DNA from: Warburgia ugandensis
Taxonomy: Eukaryota > Streptophyta > Magnoliopsida > Canellales > Canellaceae
Direction of reading: 5' to 3'
Length of the DNA stretch: 64,000 nt
Assembly: GCA_035236585.1 (NCBI GenBank)
Contig: CP141134.1
Location: forward strand, 21,196,414-21,260,413
The notes under the pieces are model-generated. The model made no database searches, was not told the DNA's origin, and worked only from the letters and a program-made list of their open reading frames with translations. This document shows, piece after piece, positions 1 through 13,501 of the stretch (position 1 is its first letter; each line of letters opens with the position of its first letter). The position numbers and the translations under genes are program-made.

Positions 1-922
1 GTTTCCATACAATTCGCTATATTTGATGAGTCATAGTTTATCATGACTTAATGAATATCATTACATTATCTTTTCATGAGGATTTAAGCATTCTAAAATT
101 TTGTCATTTCTTATGCATTTAATTAATACTAAGATCATTTTCCATTAATAGACACATTAGTATTCTGCATTTAATCATAACACTTAGTTCTTCAAGATTG
201 TTCACCATGCATGATTCTTCAAGTTATCCCTATAAATGCCTAAGTTGTCTGTCATTTGATAGTTTAATCAATATTCAAAGAGTGAGGTATCTAACTTCTC
301 CATTATCATGTGAAAAGGTAGTCATTTAACATTTTTTCTTCATGAATCCAATGCAGTTTCATATGCAAGAATAAATCAGTATACGATCATGTGAAAATCA
401 CTCATAATGCTCAAGTAATTTGACATCATAGTATGCTAACTATGGTAAAACCATTGGTTAAGGAAAAATCAACATGGAATATAATACTAATAGCAAGCCA
501 CAAGCTTGGACTAAGCATCAAAGTATAATGTTGATAAAAGATGAAGTCAGTCAATAAGGTAAAAAAGTATACTATATGTTCAAAGTTTGGTCATCACTAA
601 ATCAACATTTGATAAATCTTCGATCTAGAAAAGCTAAAAGTTTTCATGGTTTCAAAGCATAATCAATCAATTCAAAAGTGAAAATAGTTGTTTCTATGTC
701 AAATCAAACAAAAATCATAAATCAAAAAATGGATCATACGTAAGGTGAAAATCGATGAGAAAAAGCTGGTGATCTCAAATCATCTCTAATGTCCAACAGA
801 ATCTAATAGGTCTGTCAAACCAATGTGCTCAGAACAAATGAGGTCGAATGAAGGCGCATAGCCCTCAATCCTAAATGCACAAATCCATGCCCACATCACC
901 CTAGAAAACTGATTATTTCAAT

Positions 923-1150
923 CACAGTGGCATACAATTCTACCACCAGGGACCATTAGTGGCATATCATCCTACCACTAGGGGCAATCAGTGGCATATT
1001 GTCCTACCACTAGGATCCAATAGTGGCATATCATCCTACCACCAGGGACTAACAGTGGCATATCATCCTCCCACCAGGGACAAGCAGTGGCATATCATCC
1101 TACCACAAAGGACCATTAGTGGTATATCATCCTACCACTAGGAATCAATG
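923..1150. repeat. 32-bp minisatellite in the left LTR, about 7 units
   Basis: The motif GTGGCATATCATCCTACCAC recurs with an exact 32-base step (its GGCAT core lies at about 931, 963, 995, 1027, 1059, 1091 and 1123). The same minisatellite is present in the right LTR, so it is a built-in part of this LTR family rather than a later expansion. It happens to be open in one frame because 32-bp units shift the frame without hitting stops; I do not regard it as coding. Confidence 0.85.
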
Positions 1151-3181
1151 GTGTGAGCTCTAGAGAATGAGTGGCATGCCTAGCATGTTAACAACACACA
1201 GACACCTATTCTTGTATAACCCTACGGTCACCCACTAGTGACTATTGCGGCCGCTACATTTGCTCATGGATACCTACACGAACCATGACTCACTAGAGCT
1301 CATGGGGGTTACTCGACTACCTCTTAGAGCACATCTCCATGAGAAGCTACTCTTACTGCCCACCACTACCATCGCAGGGTTGGTATCAATATCATCTTAG
1401 AAGTCAGTGATAAAATGCACCTCCTAGCATAGGGTCACCTAGACCTACAACAGTACGTAGCATGCCTGCCTCCATTTCTTATTGCTGCCCTAGGCGTGCA
1501 AGCCGCTAGGACTTACATTACTCATAAAGCACCTGTTGAGAAATCTAGAACTTAAGATACTCTAAGAGTGGCTACACAAAACATTGATAAAATTCATATT
1601 CACAAGGACTTATAGCTGCTCAAGGAGTGCCTGGTTAAGCATCAACAAATCCGCATCCATCAGGACTTACGAGTATTCATAAAGTGCCCACCAAATCATA
1701 AATCATACACATCTCCAAAATCATTTCATGAAAATAAAATAGTTGTTTCAAATTTCTATGAGAAACCATTCAAATCTATTAATTTTCAATCTGTATTCCC
1801 AACAAGTTGTAAAAACATATCTTAATGAGCATTCAAAACATGCAATCTTTATTCATATATTCGATAATGCTTTATCAGTTCCCAAAAGTTTGCATCCAAT
1901 GCAATGATTCAAAAGGATAAATCTTTAAGCAATATCTTAAAAGTGCTTATCACTAAATGGAACATAATTAAACATGTGATAAAACTTTCATCAATAAAGA
2001 CACATATGCTACAACTTAAGGCTATGACCTGTAAATATCTATTATGTGTCCATGGTGTTCATAATATTCTTTCCTATTTTCAATGTGAATCATTTCATCA
2101 TTCTCGAGTCGTTAAGTTACAAGTATGACACATTCTAGCACATTTTCTCTGGTCTTCCTATAATTCAAAACCTTGTAAGCTAATTTGAAATCTTTACTTC
2201 ATTACTGATACGCTTATTAATATTTGCTATTGTTTGGTGAATTCCAAATATTATAGTAGCACGAGTAAGATCAAACCTCATTTAAGGTATTACAATGTCC
2301 ATTTGATGTAAGCATTAGTTCAAAATCAAGATAGGCAGTCCAATTACACTTTTTTCTTAATGCTATAATTTGGATAAAACAAGTGTTTTAAGTCCATTGT
2401 GCATCTATAGCCAATCCTGTATATATCATGTTCTAAGTATTATCATCGGCTAAATGTATACATACACTAAGTTCCAGTCAATGAGTATGGTTTCTATTAT
2501 CTTGTTTGGGCATTACAACTAGGGTAATGGTAACATTTTCTATTTAAATTAGTCATTCCATTTCCGATTTGACAATTCAAAAGGTATCACAAGATAACTT
2601 CTAAATTTATCACATGCTTCCCTAATTTTAGTAATTAAGGACAATACTTTGTAAATCATCATCATATTCATATGGTGTTTATCATCTACTCTTGTGTGTA
2701 CCTCGTTTAACTCAATCTGTTGATTGACAAATTTGTAGGTTTCATAATCGATCCATCAATGGATGGCTTTGATCGTGTTTCTATCTCTGATTAGTGTACT
2801 ATGAAAGTACAGATATGCTGATCTTTAGATCCAACTATGGAACTCTACAGATTAGAAAAAGATGTAGTGGCTGATCTCATAGATCTAGCAATGGATGGTC
2901 AATCAATAGTCAGATCTTAGTAAATGGGCTATGTACATCGTTGTTCTAGTGGTTTGGTAATAAATATATGGTCAGATCAGAACAAATACTTGAATCAGAT
3001 ATGAATCTATGAGCCTGTTAGCTAATATATGATTAGATAAAGATAAAGGCCTGGATATGATCATATATCAAATCATCTAGGGTGGAGGAGAAATGGTGGA
3101 GGAGATGCAAGGTTGACATGCTTATTGGGCTGCGCTGGCAGGAAGGGGGAGCAAGATTGGTGCGACTTGCCAATCAAGAGG

Positions 3182-3288
<107 letters not shown>

Positions 3289-4033
3289 CTGGCTTGCTCA
3301 AGCAGCCGGGGCCTGTCACATCAGTGGAGGGGGATTAGGAGAGAGAAGGAGAGGGGGGAAACTAGACTAGTGCAACCAATCGGTTAGGTTGGTCAGTGGA
3401 GAAGGGAGAGAGGGAAGAGGGTTTTCAAATGGTCAGTGCATGCCGGCCTATGCGCATCAACAAGTTAGGCTAGCTGCATTGATAGGAAGCCCAGGGATGG
3501 GGATTAGATTAGGGGGAAAAGGGGAAGTGCTTGGGCGTTATGGAAGAGCTATGCTTCTGCAGCTCCAACGACTTCCTCAAGACGAGGGAAAAATGAGAGA
3601 GTGGGAGCAGGAAAGATGGGGAGAGAATTTTTCTAGGGTGTCTAACTGAATAAGGGGTGGACATCGGGGTTTTCCCCTTTCTCTGGAGTTCCCCCATTTT
3701 GTCCCATTATCATTGGTTGTTGGCCCATCGTAGGGGGAGCAGCCCAATGAGTGGCACACAACCCCACGTGTGTCGCGCCCACACCCCACGTGTTGTGTCT
3801 TATTGCAACACACAAACAAACAACACTAGGGGTGCCGTTATCAATTTGGACTTCCTAAATTAGTAAAATTTTGGGAATTTTTCACCCTGATCTCTATTTA
3901 AATCAAAATTTTAAATTCTTAAGGGGGTCACTTCCTTTGAATTTAATTTCCAAACAATTTAATTTTTGTTTTTATTCTAATTAAAATATGTTATAATTAA
4001 TTTGAAATTAACTTAAAATTTGAGGTTGTTATA

Positions 4034-4045
4034 TTATTTCCTCCT
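4034..4045 (-). other. Polypurine tract of the giant-LTR element
   Basis: On the minus strand the bases next to the LTR read as a purine run containing AAGGAGGAAA, the expected second-strand priming site just before a 3' LTR. The same arrangement is seen at 20149-20160 in another element of this window. This fixes the minus orientation of the element. Confidence 0.7.
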
Positions 4046-5284
4046 TATAGAAATTTCATCCTTGAAATTGTTCCGCATCATTCCTCAGGTAATTCCAAAT
4101 GCATTTCATTCCCCAAATTTCTTCATATTATTCATCAACAACTCTAGATAGATATTCTTCTCTTCAATTTATTGATCTCAATTTTTAATTTATTATTTAA
4201 GCTAGAATTACTTCACGATTTAGCTTAGCAAGGATTTCTTTTCTTATTTCTCACTTTCTCTACATATATTAGGTTACTAATCTTTGAAATTTTTAACTCT
4301 AATTGTTTCTCACCTATATGTTAGAATCATAATTTCTTACTTTGCTTTTGTCTATTTTTTTTTTATATATGTTTCTCTTCTAGTTATCTTTGTATAAGGA
4401 TCTCAATCTAATCTTTTGACCAAGTTTCCATGCAAAACCCTACGACTTGATTTTCTTTTCTTTCAAACCCTTTTATGTCTATCTTGTTTCTCTTCAAAAT
4501 TCCCTTGAATTGCCATTTTTTTTAAAGTTCTTTTGTAGAGAGTTGGCAATTTCCAAGTTTATGCTCTTAGAAAGAACTTAACTAAAAGTCATTATTAATC
4601 CTAATGTCAATCATTTCTACATTTTATACTTAAACAGCCACCCTATCTTACTTATTCTTCTTATTTATTTTGTCCACTTCCTCTTCACAATGGTTACTCT
4701 TTGCCCCATTTCCATTCTTCTCTAACTATATTTTACTTCATGAACTTATGTGTATTCCACTAAGTGGGTCTAATTATTTAGACTTAGATTATTGTAGTAA
4801 ATCATTTATCTCCTCTACATCAACCTTATCGCATTTCATGGCTAAAATTTTTACTACTGATCTTCCATAATGCCTCAATTATTAGTAGCAAAAGTCCACT
4901 ATGTATTTAGACTAATCCTATGACTCTAAGTTGCCAAGGACTTTTTGCTACTATAACCATCTCCCCTAATCCTATGATTCCATAATGACTCAACTTAGTA
5001 TTATACTCTAGTTGTCGTACTCTCGAAAGCTCATTACTCACTATCCATGTTAGACTTGAACTCTCAAGTGATTGTCCATGAAAATGGATCTTCCATCGTA
5101 TACCAATGATTTCATTTAATGATATTAACACTTGCACTCTCACATTCTAATTGTTTCCTCCAAAATTCTTACTACTCCATAAGATACTCTCTCTCTTCTT
5201 CTAACTTTCACAAGGAATATTCTCCTTATTTCATGGCCTTTAAATAACTTTTAGCTACGAGTGGTTGTGAGTGGATTGAATCTG

Positions 5285-5297
5285 GGCTCTGATACCA
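5285..5297 (-). other. Primer-binding site, initiator tRNA-Met type
   Basis: The minus strand reads TGGTATCAGAGCC three bases inside the LTR edge. This is the standard plant complement of the 3' end of initiator methionine tRNA, used by chromoviruses and many other plant LTR elements. It shows that 5301-10666 is the 5' LTR and that the interior runs leftwards. Confidence 0.9.
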
Positions 5298-5840
5298 AAC
5301 TGTGACACCATGGTTTTCAAAATATTTTTTAAAAACTATTTCAAAATTTAGAATATCACTATTTGAAATTCATTTTGAAAAGAAAACAACGGAAGAAAAA
5401 AAATTCATTGAAAGTTTTCCTAAAAATCCTGAGTGTCATTTCTTACAAAAATCACAAGATTTAATGGTGAATGATTGTCCCATTTCTATTGAAATTTCAA
5501 CAAAGTTTCCTCAATTTGGACATATGTGCATTTGACGCATGTGTACAAAAACCTAGTAGACAATACAAATAATTTTCATCACTTTGAAAACAAATATACT
5601 GACTAATCACTTCTAAGAACCTCTAGTAACAACCATATCAAAATATATTCCATTAAATACAATCAAATCTATGACATGAAAGTAAATATACATTTGCATT
5701 GTCCACTGGATTAGAAAGCTAATCTAAGTTTGCATGGCTCACTATCTAGATACTAGAAAATATTCATCTTATGAAATTCCAAAACTCCACAGTTGCTCTC
5801 ACATTTGACATGTTCATCTTTCTATTCTAATTCTTCAAAT

Positions 5841-5871
5841 CTAAGACATTATAAAAATTACAATGTCTTAG
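5841..5871 (-). other. LTR hairpin, 10-bp stem
   Basis: CTAAGACATT and AATGTCTTAG are perfect inverted repeats separated by 11 bases. It occupies the same relative place, about 540 bases from the LTR 3' edge, as hairpins at 17470-17501 and 42825-42864 in two other gypsy LTRs, and has similar outer bases (CTTAC before the stem and AGAT after it on the sense strand). Confidence 0.75.
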
Positions 5872-6967
5872 TAAGATGTCCCTTATGTAGGTAGAATAGG
5901 TAGCTATTTTGCCATGCAGTTCATAAGTTACATAAATCAACATATTTTGAGAATATATCATACTTAAACAAACCTCATATTGTTTTTAAAGTACTCATGC
6001 CAAAACTATAAGTTCTTAAATCATACAACTATGAAATCAATTTATGCGTGCAATTCACTATAGCTAATGAATCATAGTCTATCATGTTTCAATGAATATA
6101 ATTACCTTATCTTTTCATGAGGATTTAAGCATTCTAGGCTTTTATTGTTTCGTGTATTTTTAATTGGTACTAAGATCATTTTCTATTAATAGACACACAA
6201 GTATTCTGCATTTATTCATTACACTCAGTTCTTCGACATCGTTCATAGTACATGATTATTCAAGCTATCCTTACAAATGCCTAAGTTGTTTGTCATTTGA
6301 TAGTTAAATCAATTTTCAAAGAGTGAGGTATCTAACTTCCCCATTATCATGTGAAAAGGTTATTATTTAACATCTTTTTCTTCACGAGCCCAATGTAGTT
6401 TCATATGCAAGAATAAATCAATATATGATCATGCAAAAATCACACGTAATGCTCAAGCAATCGAGCATCATAATAAGCTAACCATGGTAAAACCATTGGT
6501 TAAGGAAAAATCAACATGTAATATTACACTAATAGCAAGCCACAAGCTTGGTGTAAGCATTAAAAGACGATGTTGATAGAAGACGAAGTTAATTGATAAG
6601 GTTAAAGAGTATAATATATGCTCAAAGTTTGGTCATCAACAAGTCAACATTTGATAAATCTTTGACCTAGAAAAACCAAAAGTTGTTCATGGTTTTCAAA
6701 CCATAATCAATCAATTCATAAGTGCAAATAGTTCTTTTAGCATCAAATCAAACTAAAATCATAAATTTGAAACTCAATCCTACACATGAGGTGAAAATCT
6801 ATGAGGAAAGGCTGGTGACTCAAATCATCTATAATGTCCAAAAGAATTTGATAAGTCTATCAAAGCAGTGTACTCAAAACAAATAAGGCCAAATGAAGGC
6901 TCACATCCCTCAATCTGAAATGCACAAATCCATGTCCACATGACTGTAGAAAACTAATTGCTCCAAT

Positions 6968-7200
6968 CACAATGGTAGACAATCCTACCACTAGGGACCA
7001 TCAGTGGCATATCATCTTACCACTAAGGACCATCAGTGGCCTATCATCCTACTTCCAAAGATCATCAATGGCATACCAACCCACCACCAAGGAACAATAG
7101 TGGTATATTGTCATACCACCAAGGACCAATAGTGGCATATCATCCTACTACCAAGGACTATTAGTAGCATATCGTCCTACTACAAAGGACCAATGGTTTG
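6968..7200. repeat. 32-bp minisatellite in the right LTR, about 7 units
   Basis: Counterpart of the array at 923-1150, with the same 32-base step (6976, 7008, 7040 and onward) and the core GTGGCATATCATCCTACCAC in more varied form. Units differ more between the two LTRs than the surrounding sequence appears to. Confidence 0.8.
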
Positions 7201-8475
7201 AACTCTCGAGAATGATCGGCATGTCGAACATGTTAACAACACACAGGCACCTATGCTCATGGGGCCCTATTGTGACCCACTAGTGACTGTCATGGCCTCT
7301 ACATTTGCTTGTGGATACATGCATGAACCATGACTCACTAAACCTCATGGAGTCTACACAGCTACCTCTCATGGCACTTCCCCATGAGAAGGTACTCTTG
7401 CTACCCACTGTCTCCATTGCAGGGCTGATATTAATATCATCTCAGAGGTTAGTGGCCAACTGCACCTCCTAGCATAAGGTCTCTAGGATTTATAGTGGCA
7501 CATAGCACGCCTGCCTCCAGTTCTTACTACACCCAGGAGTGCAAGCCTCCTGGTCTTATGGTACTCGTAGAGCACCTACCAAATGATCTAAGATGTAAGA
7601 CACTCCAAGAGTGACTTCCCAAAACGTCAATGAAATTCATATTCACAAGGACTTACATCCTACTTGTGGAGTGCCTGCATAAGCATCAACAAATCCACAT
7701 CCAGTTCCTACCCAAATCATATATCACACGCACCTCCAAAACTATTTCAAAATTTTATGAGAAACCATTCAAATCTATTCATTTTCAATCCATATTCCCA
7801 ACAAGTTGTCTAAACATATCTTCATGATCATTCAAAACATACAGTCTTTATTCATATTTTAGATAATACTTTATCAGTTCCCAAAAGTATGCATCCAATG
7901 CAATGTTTATAAAAGATATATCTTTAAGCAATATCTTAAAAGTGCTTATCACTAAATGGACCATGGTTAAACTTGTGATAAAACTTTCATCAATAAAGAC
8001 ACATATGTTACAACTTAAGTTCATGCCTTATAAATATCTATTGTGGGTCCATGGTGTTTAGAATATTCTTTCCTAGTTCAAATGTGAATCTTTTCATCAT
8101 TTTTGAGTCATTAAGTTAGAAGTATGACACCTTCTAGCAAATTTGCTTACGTCTTCTAATAATTCAAAACCTTGTAAGCTAATTTGATATCTTTACTTTA
8201 TTGCTGATGTGCTTATTAATATTTCCTACTTTTTGGGGTATTCCAAATATTATAATATTAATATGCAACTCCTGATGTTTCAAGAGCATGTGTAAGATCA
8301 AACCATGTTTAAGATATTGCAATGTCCATTTGATGAAAGCCTAAGTTCAAAATCAAGATAGGTAGTATGGTTAATCATTTGTCTTAATGTAATAAATGGG
8401 ATAAAACTAGCATTTTAAGTTCATTTCACATATGCAGCCAATCTTGGTATATATCATGTTCTAAGAATTATCATT

Positions 8476-8477
<2 letters not shown>

Positions 8478-8540
<63 letters not shown>
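8478..8540. repeat. (GT)n microsatellite, about 63 bp
   Basis: Pure GT run in the right LTR. The matching place in the left LTR (about 2440-2470) has no such run, so this tract expanded after the element inserted. Confidence 0.95.
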
Positions 8541-8541
<1 letters not shown>

Positions 8542-9675
8542 CAAGTTCCAGTCAATGAGTATGGTTTGCATTCTTTTGTATGGGCATTACAACTAGGGTA
8601 ACAGTAATATTTTATATGTAAATTAATCATTGAATTTTCAATTTGATAATTTAAAAGGTGTCGTAGGATAACTTCTAAATTTCTCACATGCTTCCCTAAA
8701 TTTAGTAATTAAGGACAATACTTTGTAAATCATCATTTTCATTTAATCATTATTATAAATACATGGCAACTATTAAACTTTCAACAATAGCAATCTTAAT
8801 CCACCTACCTCATATGCCATTTCCCTTGGTTCTTGTGTGTACCTCTTTTAACTCGATCTATTAATTAACCAATTTGTAGGTTTCGTAGTCGATCCATCAA
8901 TGGACGGCTCTGATTGTATTTCTATCAGTGATTAGTGTATCAGGAAAGTAAAGATATGTTGATCTTTAGCTCAACTGTGAAACACTATAGAATAGAAAAA
9001 GATGTAGTGCATAATCTCAGAGATCTAGCATTGAGTATGAATATGTTTGCTAATATATAGTTAAATGGAGATAAAGGGCTAAATTTGATCATATATTAGA
9101 TCATCTAGTTAAATCTATAACTAGATCAAATTGGGAGCTTGTATTGATTGGAAATCTAAGCAATGAGTGGTTGGGATAGGTTTATATATGCCATTGGAGA
9201 TAGATCAATGGTTGGATCATGGCATGATTTGCAAAATCAGTCATAGGTCTGTCACTCAAAGATTGATCAAACACTAGATCTCTACGGATGGTCAAATAGG
9301 TCACATATATGATGATCTGGTCTAATCATGATTGATGGTCAAATCATCTTTGATTAGTGAACAAATAGATGGGTTTTGTTCCTCACGGTGCAAGGATCAT
9401 GACAACTGTTTCAAATCTATGAAATCCTTCCTAAATTGAGCAGAATAAGGGGTCAAAGCTTAAGGGGGTAGTAGGGCTCACCATGTCAACTTAGCCCACC
9501 AAGGAGAGTTGGGAGCTAGTAACACAAGTGAGTCATGCTGCCCTAACTTGTTAGAGGAAAAAGTAAATAAGGGGGAAATTAGGGGGTGAAGATGCAGGGT
9601 TAGTGCACCTATCGTGCTACACCAGTCAGAAGGGAGAAGGGGGAGCAGGACTAGCATGACCTGCTGGTAAGGTTG

Positions 9676-9678
<3 letters not shown>

Positions 9679-9711
<33 letters not shown>
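9679..9711. repeat. (GA)n microsatellite, about 33 bp
   Basis: Counterpart of the longer GA run at 3185-3287 in the left LTR. Confidence 0.95.
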
Positions 9712-9714
<3 letters not shown>

Positions 9715-10666
9715 GTGCAGCTGGCTCGCTCAGGTGGCTGAATCATGTTGCCCCAGTGGAGGGGGATCAGGAGAGAGAACGAGAGGGGGAAAAACCATAC
9801 TAGCACAGCCGGTTGGGCTATGCAAGTTAGAGGAGAAACAGGGAGAAAGGAGAGAAGGGGTTTTCAAGTGGTCAGTGCATGCTAGATTGTACTCACTAGT
9901 GAGACAAGCTAGCTGCATTGGTGGGAAGTCTGAGCATGGAGTTCAGATCGAAGGGAAAAGGGGGAAGGGCTATGCCATTGTCAACAACTTGAGCTCTGGT
10001 AGCTTTGGTGACTACCTCAGGCATGCCAGTGGCAACTCAAGTGACCAGTTCAAGTAATGCTCAAGACAAGGGATAAATGATAGAGAGGGAGTAGGAAAGA
10101 CAAGGAGAGAATTTTTGGTGCTAGGTGTGCTGGCTTGGGGAGAGCAAGGCAGAGAGGGAGAGGGAAGTGAGTTCTAGGCTAGGTAGCTGGGCAATGCTAA
10201 TCGGTGTCTGAGCAAATAAGGGGGTAGACACTTGGGTTTTCCCCTTTCTCTAGCGTTCCTGCCATTTTGTCCCATTCTCATTGGCTGCTGGCCCATCATA
10301 GGAAGAGAAGGCCAATGCATGGCACACGAGCCCCATGAATGTCATGTTTGTGTCCCGTGTGGCATGTGCTCCTGCAGCCTACAAACAAACAAAATTAGGG
10401 GCTTTCGTTATCAATTTGGACCCCCATAAATTAGTAAAATTGTGGGTTTTTTCACCCTAATCTACTTTTTGAAAAAAAAAAAATTAGTGTCATTGGAATG
10501 GTCTAGACATGTAGTTTCCATTTTTTATAGTTTCAAATCCAAATTTTGAGTTTTCAAGGGATCGCTTCCTTGAAATTTAATTTTCAAACAATTCCATTCC
10601 TATTTTTATTCCAATTAAAATATGTTATAATTACTTAGAAATTAACTCAAATTTGAGGTTGTCATA

Positions 10667-10951
10667 GGGTTTCACTACAAGTTCACTCAAAAACCTAATC
10701 CAAGAAGGCAAAGAAATCCTAATTAAGTTGATGAAGCATTGGCCCACAGGATCACAGCCACTCCTTCTGCCAAATTCCCTTTGCACAAAATAAAGAAAGA
10801 TGGTCAATTTGATAAGAATTAGCAAAATATGCAACAATGACATAAAAAAACCTAATATAATGAAACATAAAAGTAAGACTAGAGATAAACAATCTAAACA
10901 AAGATCCAACTACAAATTATTTACAATTCCCCAACAACAATGCCGAAAACA
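10667..10951 (-). mobile_element. Interior stub of a Tat/Athila-type element with primer-binding site
   Basis: About 285 bases between the giant-LTR element and the LTR at 10952. The bases 10925-10948 on the minus strand resemble the Asp-tRNA-type primer-binding site of plant Tat and Athila elements (consensus TGGCGCCGTTGCCGGGGA), placed directly against the LTR. The rest of the interior would continue to the left but is displaced or removed by the giant-LTR element. No protein motif was recognised. Confidence 0.55.
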
Positions 10952-13501
10952 TAGTGTAGCTTTAAAATTACTCACAAGCGCACACATCAATGTATTAATT
11001 TGCAAACAAGAGAGGTTGATCCCATGAGGAATCTCATGGTTCTGTATGTTGGATGGATCTTATTTAAATTATCTACCCTAGCCAAAAGAGATGGTTTTTA
11101 TCTTATTCTAACAAGGATAAACATGCATGAAATTAGAAACTTTCTCATTCTAAACGTGGAAGCTTTCTAAATTTAAGCAATCACCTCAAACAATACCTAA
11201 CCAAAACCTAAACATGACCAAACATGAAACTACCACTCAAATAAACATGCAAAACTAGAAAAACAAAGACAAGATGATGCATGAACCAAGGAGCCATGTT
11301 CATGAATCTTGGGATATATTTTCACATGTAATAAAAGGTGGTGAATAGGAAGCATGGTGTGCATGAGATCTAACCTAAAACAATGAATGGGAATCTAAAA
11401 AATCAAGAAACTTATATAGAGAAACATGCTTCAAGACCATGCACATGAACCATAGAGTTGTGCATGTGGTTTTTAATTGTGTGCATGTTATTCCTAATTG
11501 CAAAACAAACCTAGAATGATGCAAATAAACTATGGTAAATGGTGCATGGAATTAAGCATAAAGAATACAATTAAACAGCCATGAAAAGCAAGATTTAACT
11601 CACTTAAAACATTCATAGATAGTACACAAATATTCAAGACACACAATATGAAACAATGAAGATCTTATTGAATAGAAATTTATTATAAGTAAGGTGTGCA
11701 TCCTCCAACGGACAATTCCATCTCAAAAACAATCAAAGAAAGTACTTTCAGTCCTCTTCAATGGTATCCAACATTCAAATATCAAATAGCATGTGTGTGA
11801 CTCAAGGAACAATCAAGGAGAAAGAGAGGAAAAAGATGGAATGGAAAGCAATAGAATGATATGGAACTTAAGGATTTCAAGGACCAAAGAAGTTGATCCA
11901 AGGACTACATCTCTTAGCTGTTACTACAAGAGATTTCTAGTCCTTGAATAAGTACCAAAGTGGAATCAAACAATAATGAAAAACACTAAAATTAAAGAAA
12001 GGGCAGAACACATGAAACTAAAGAAAAAACAAGGCAATTAATGAAAGAAACAAGAAAGGAAAAAGAACATCAACCTTAACTAGAGAGAACAAAACCAAAA
12101 TCCACCATGGAAGAGGTGTGGAAGGTTTATTGCACCTAAGGAGAAATGTTGAAGACCTAAAGGAGGGAGGAAGGTGGGAGACACCACCATTTTAGGAGCT
12201 AGGCATCTCTCCCTGTCCAAGTCGTTTTCCACATGAATAGAGCTAGTAATCTTGTAGTGTTTTGCTCTTTCTCATAGTAATAAGATTCTATCCTAAGGTT
12301 AGGGGAAAGATATGATATGAATTGCAAATTAGAAAATAAATCTTATCTTTGGAAAGTAAACATCATTAGACTTTTAAGACAAAAACAAGACCATGGAACA
12401 CCATGGGAATTGACATGGAATCTTCGGATACATGAGATAGGTTTTAGAAGAGCTTTGAATGGTGGATTATCAAGGACAGAATCAGGATGAGATGGGATTT
12501 GGAAAGACGTAGAGATAGACGTTAGAAAATGGAATTAGAAGGTGCAGTTAGCTATGGGATATTGACATCTTAACGTGGGAGATCCCACCTTTTTAGTAGG
12601 TTGGCATCTCCCCCTTTGTAAAAATTATGGGATTCTAATGAATGGTGGTTAGGATGAATGAGAAATCCTAGGATAAAAAGTGGAAAGTGAGATCATGGAG
12701 AGAAGGTGGAAAGTGGAAAGTGGAAAGTGGAAGGAGGAAAGGAGATAAGGTAGGAAAGATGCCACATTTTTAGGAAGAGGCCGTCTCCCTCCTATGTATT
12801 TCATGTGGAGTTCCCACATGAGGATTGAGTGGAGTAAAATGGAAAGATAGGAAGAGATAGAGAGATGAGGAATGGACTCTTCTCCTATTGGTCCACCTTG
12901 TGTGTGATAAATTTCAAATTCCTTCTCATTATGCTCTTAATTAGAGATGGATTCAAGGTTCACATTGATGTCTCATTCCTTGGTGGCTTGAGTGGTTAAG
13001 TTACTTTGGCTTCAAAGCTTAAATGGCATGGCCTCTTAGCTTTCCTTATTAGACTAGGAAACCTCATGCCTGGCTCCAATTCTTTTACAAAGGTGGTGGA
13101 AATGCATGGCTTGTGCATGGGCTCTTTTTAATCATCTTTAATATTTCTAATTGAATCTTTTATTGCTCTAGGATGATCTTGACTCTTGATTTTGCTTTGG
13201 GCCTTCACTCGATATTTTTGCTCTTAATCTTTAATGCTCATCTCGATCAATCTTGGTTGTTGGAACATTATCTTGATTCCTGTAAAAGAGTAAAAACCCT
13301 AATCAAATCCAAGAAAAATTATGATGATTCATATGCTTTCTTTAGATTAGCTCATGAACCTGCAAAGCACAAAGTTTTGAATTATTAGGTTAGAAATGCA
13401 TGTGTTTTGAATTTATAAAAAAAACCCTAGAAATAAAACTATAATTTATAACACATGGACTACAAATTGTGTACTTTTTATATAAAATTGAGAACATATC
13501 A
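10952..13501 (-). mobile_element. LTR of a Tat/Athila-type gypsy element, 2.55 kb
   Basis: On the minus strand it starts near TGATATGTTCTCAATTTTAT, has a block about a CAAGCGCAC / TTGATCCCATGAGG pair near its 3' end, and runs into the Asp-type primer site. The LTR at 32469-35225 has the same start (TGATAAGTATTTAATTTTGT) and the same 3' box (CAAGTGCACGAATCG), so they belong to one family. It is probably the 5' LTR of the element whose interior stub lies to its left. No gene is seen inside. Confidence 0.65.

Larger units (their letters stand above)
4034..5300 (-). mobile_element. Interior of the giant-LTR element, no recognisable gene
   Basis: Only 1.27 kb separates the two LTRs. The sequence is AT-rich and T-rich on the plus strand, with no recognisable gag or pol motif in either direction. 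A 78-codon open frame on the minus strand (4907-5143) sits about 140 bases after the primer-binding site, where a gag start would be, but it matches nothing I recognise. The interior carries the two cis signals needed for reverse transcription, so the element could have been copied by proteins supplied by a related one. Confidence 0.7.
5301..10666 (-). repeat. 5' LTR (right copy, complete, 5.37 kb)
   Basis: Begins on the plus strand with TGTGACACC next to the primer-binding site and ends near 10666 where homology with the left LTR stops (AATTTGAGGTTGT is shared). It contains a hairpin at 5841-5871, a 32-bp minisatellite, and GT and GA microsatellites. An LTR of this size is at the long end for plant gypsy elements. 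No host gene is seen in it. Confidence 0.8.

Noticed and set aside
959-1141. Repeat-rich 60-codon frame reading HPTTRG-like units
   Set aside because: It is the translation of the 32-bp LTR minisatellite, and the copy in the other LTR does not preserve it.
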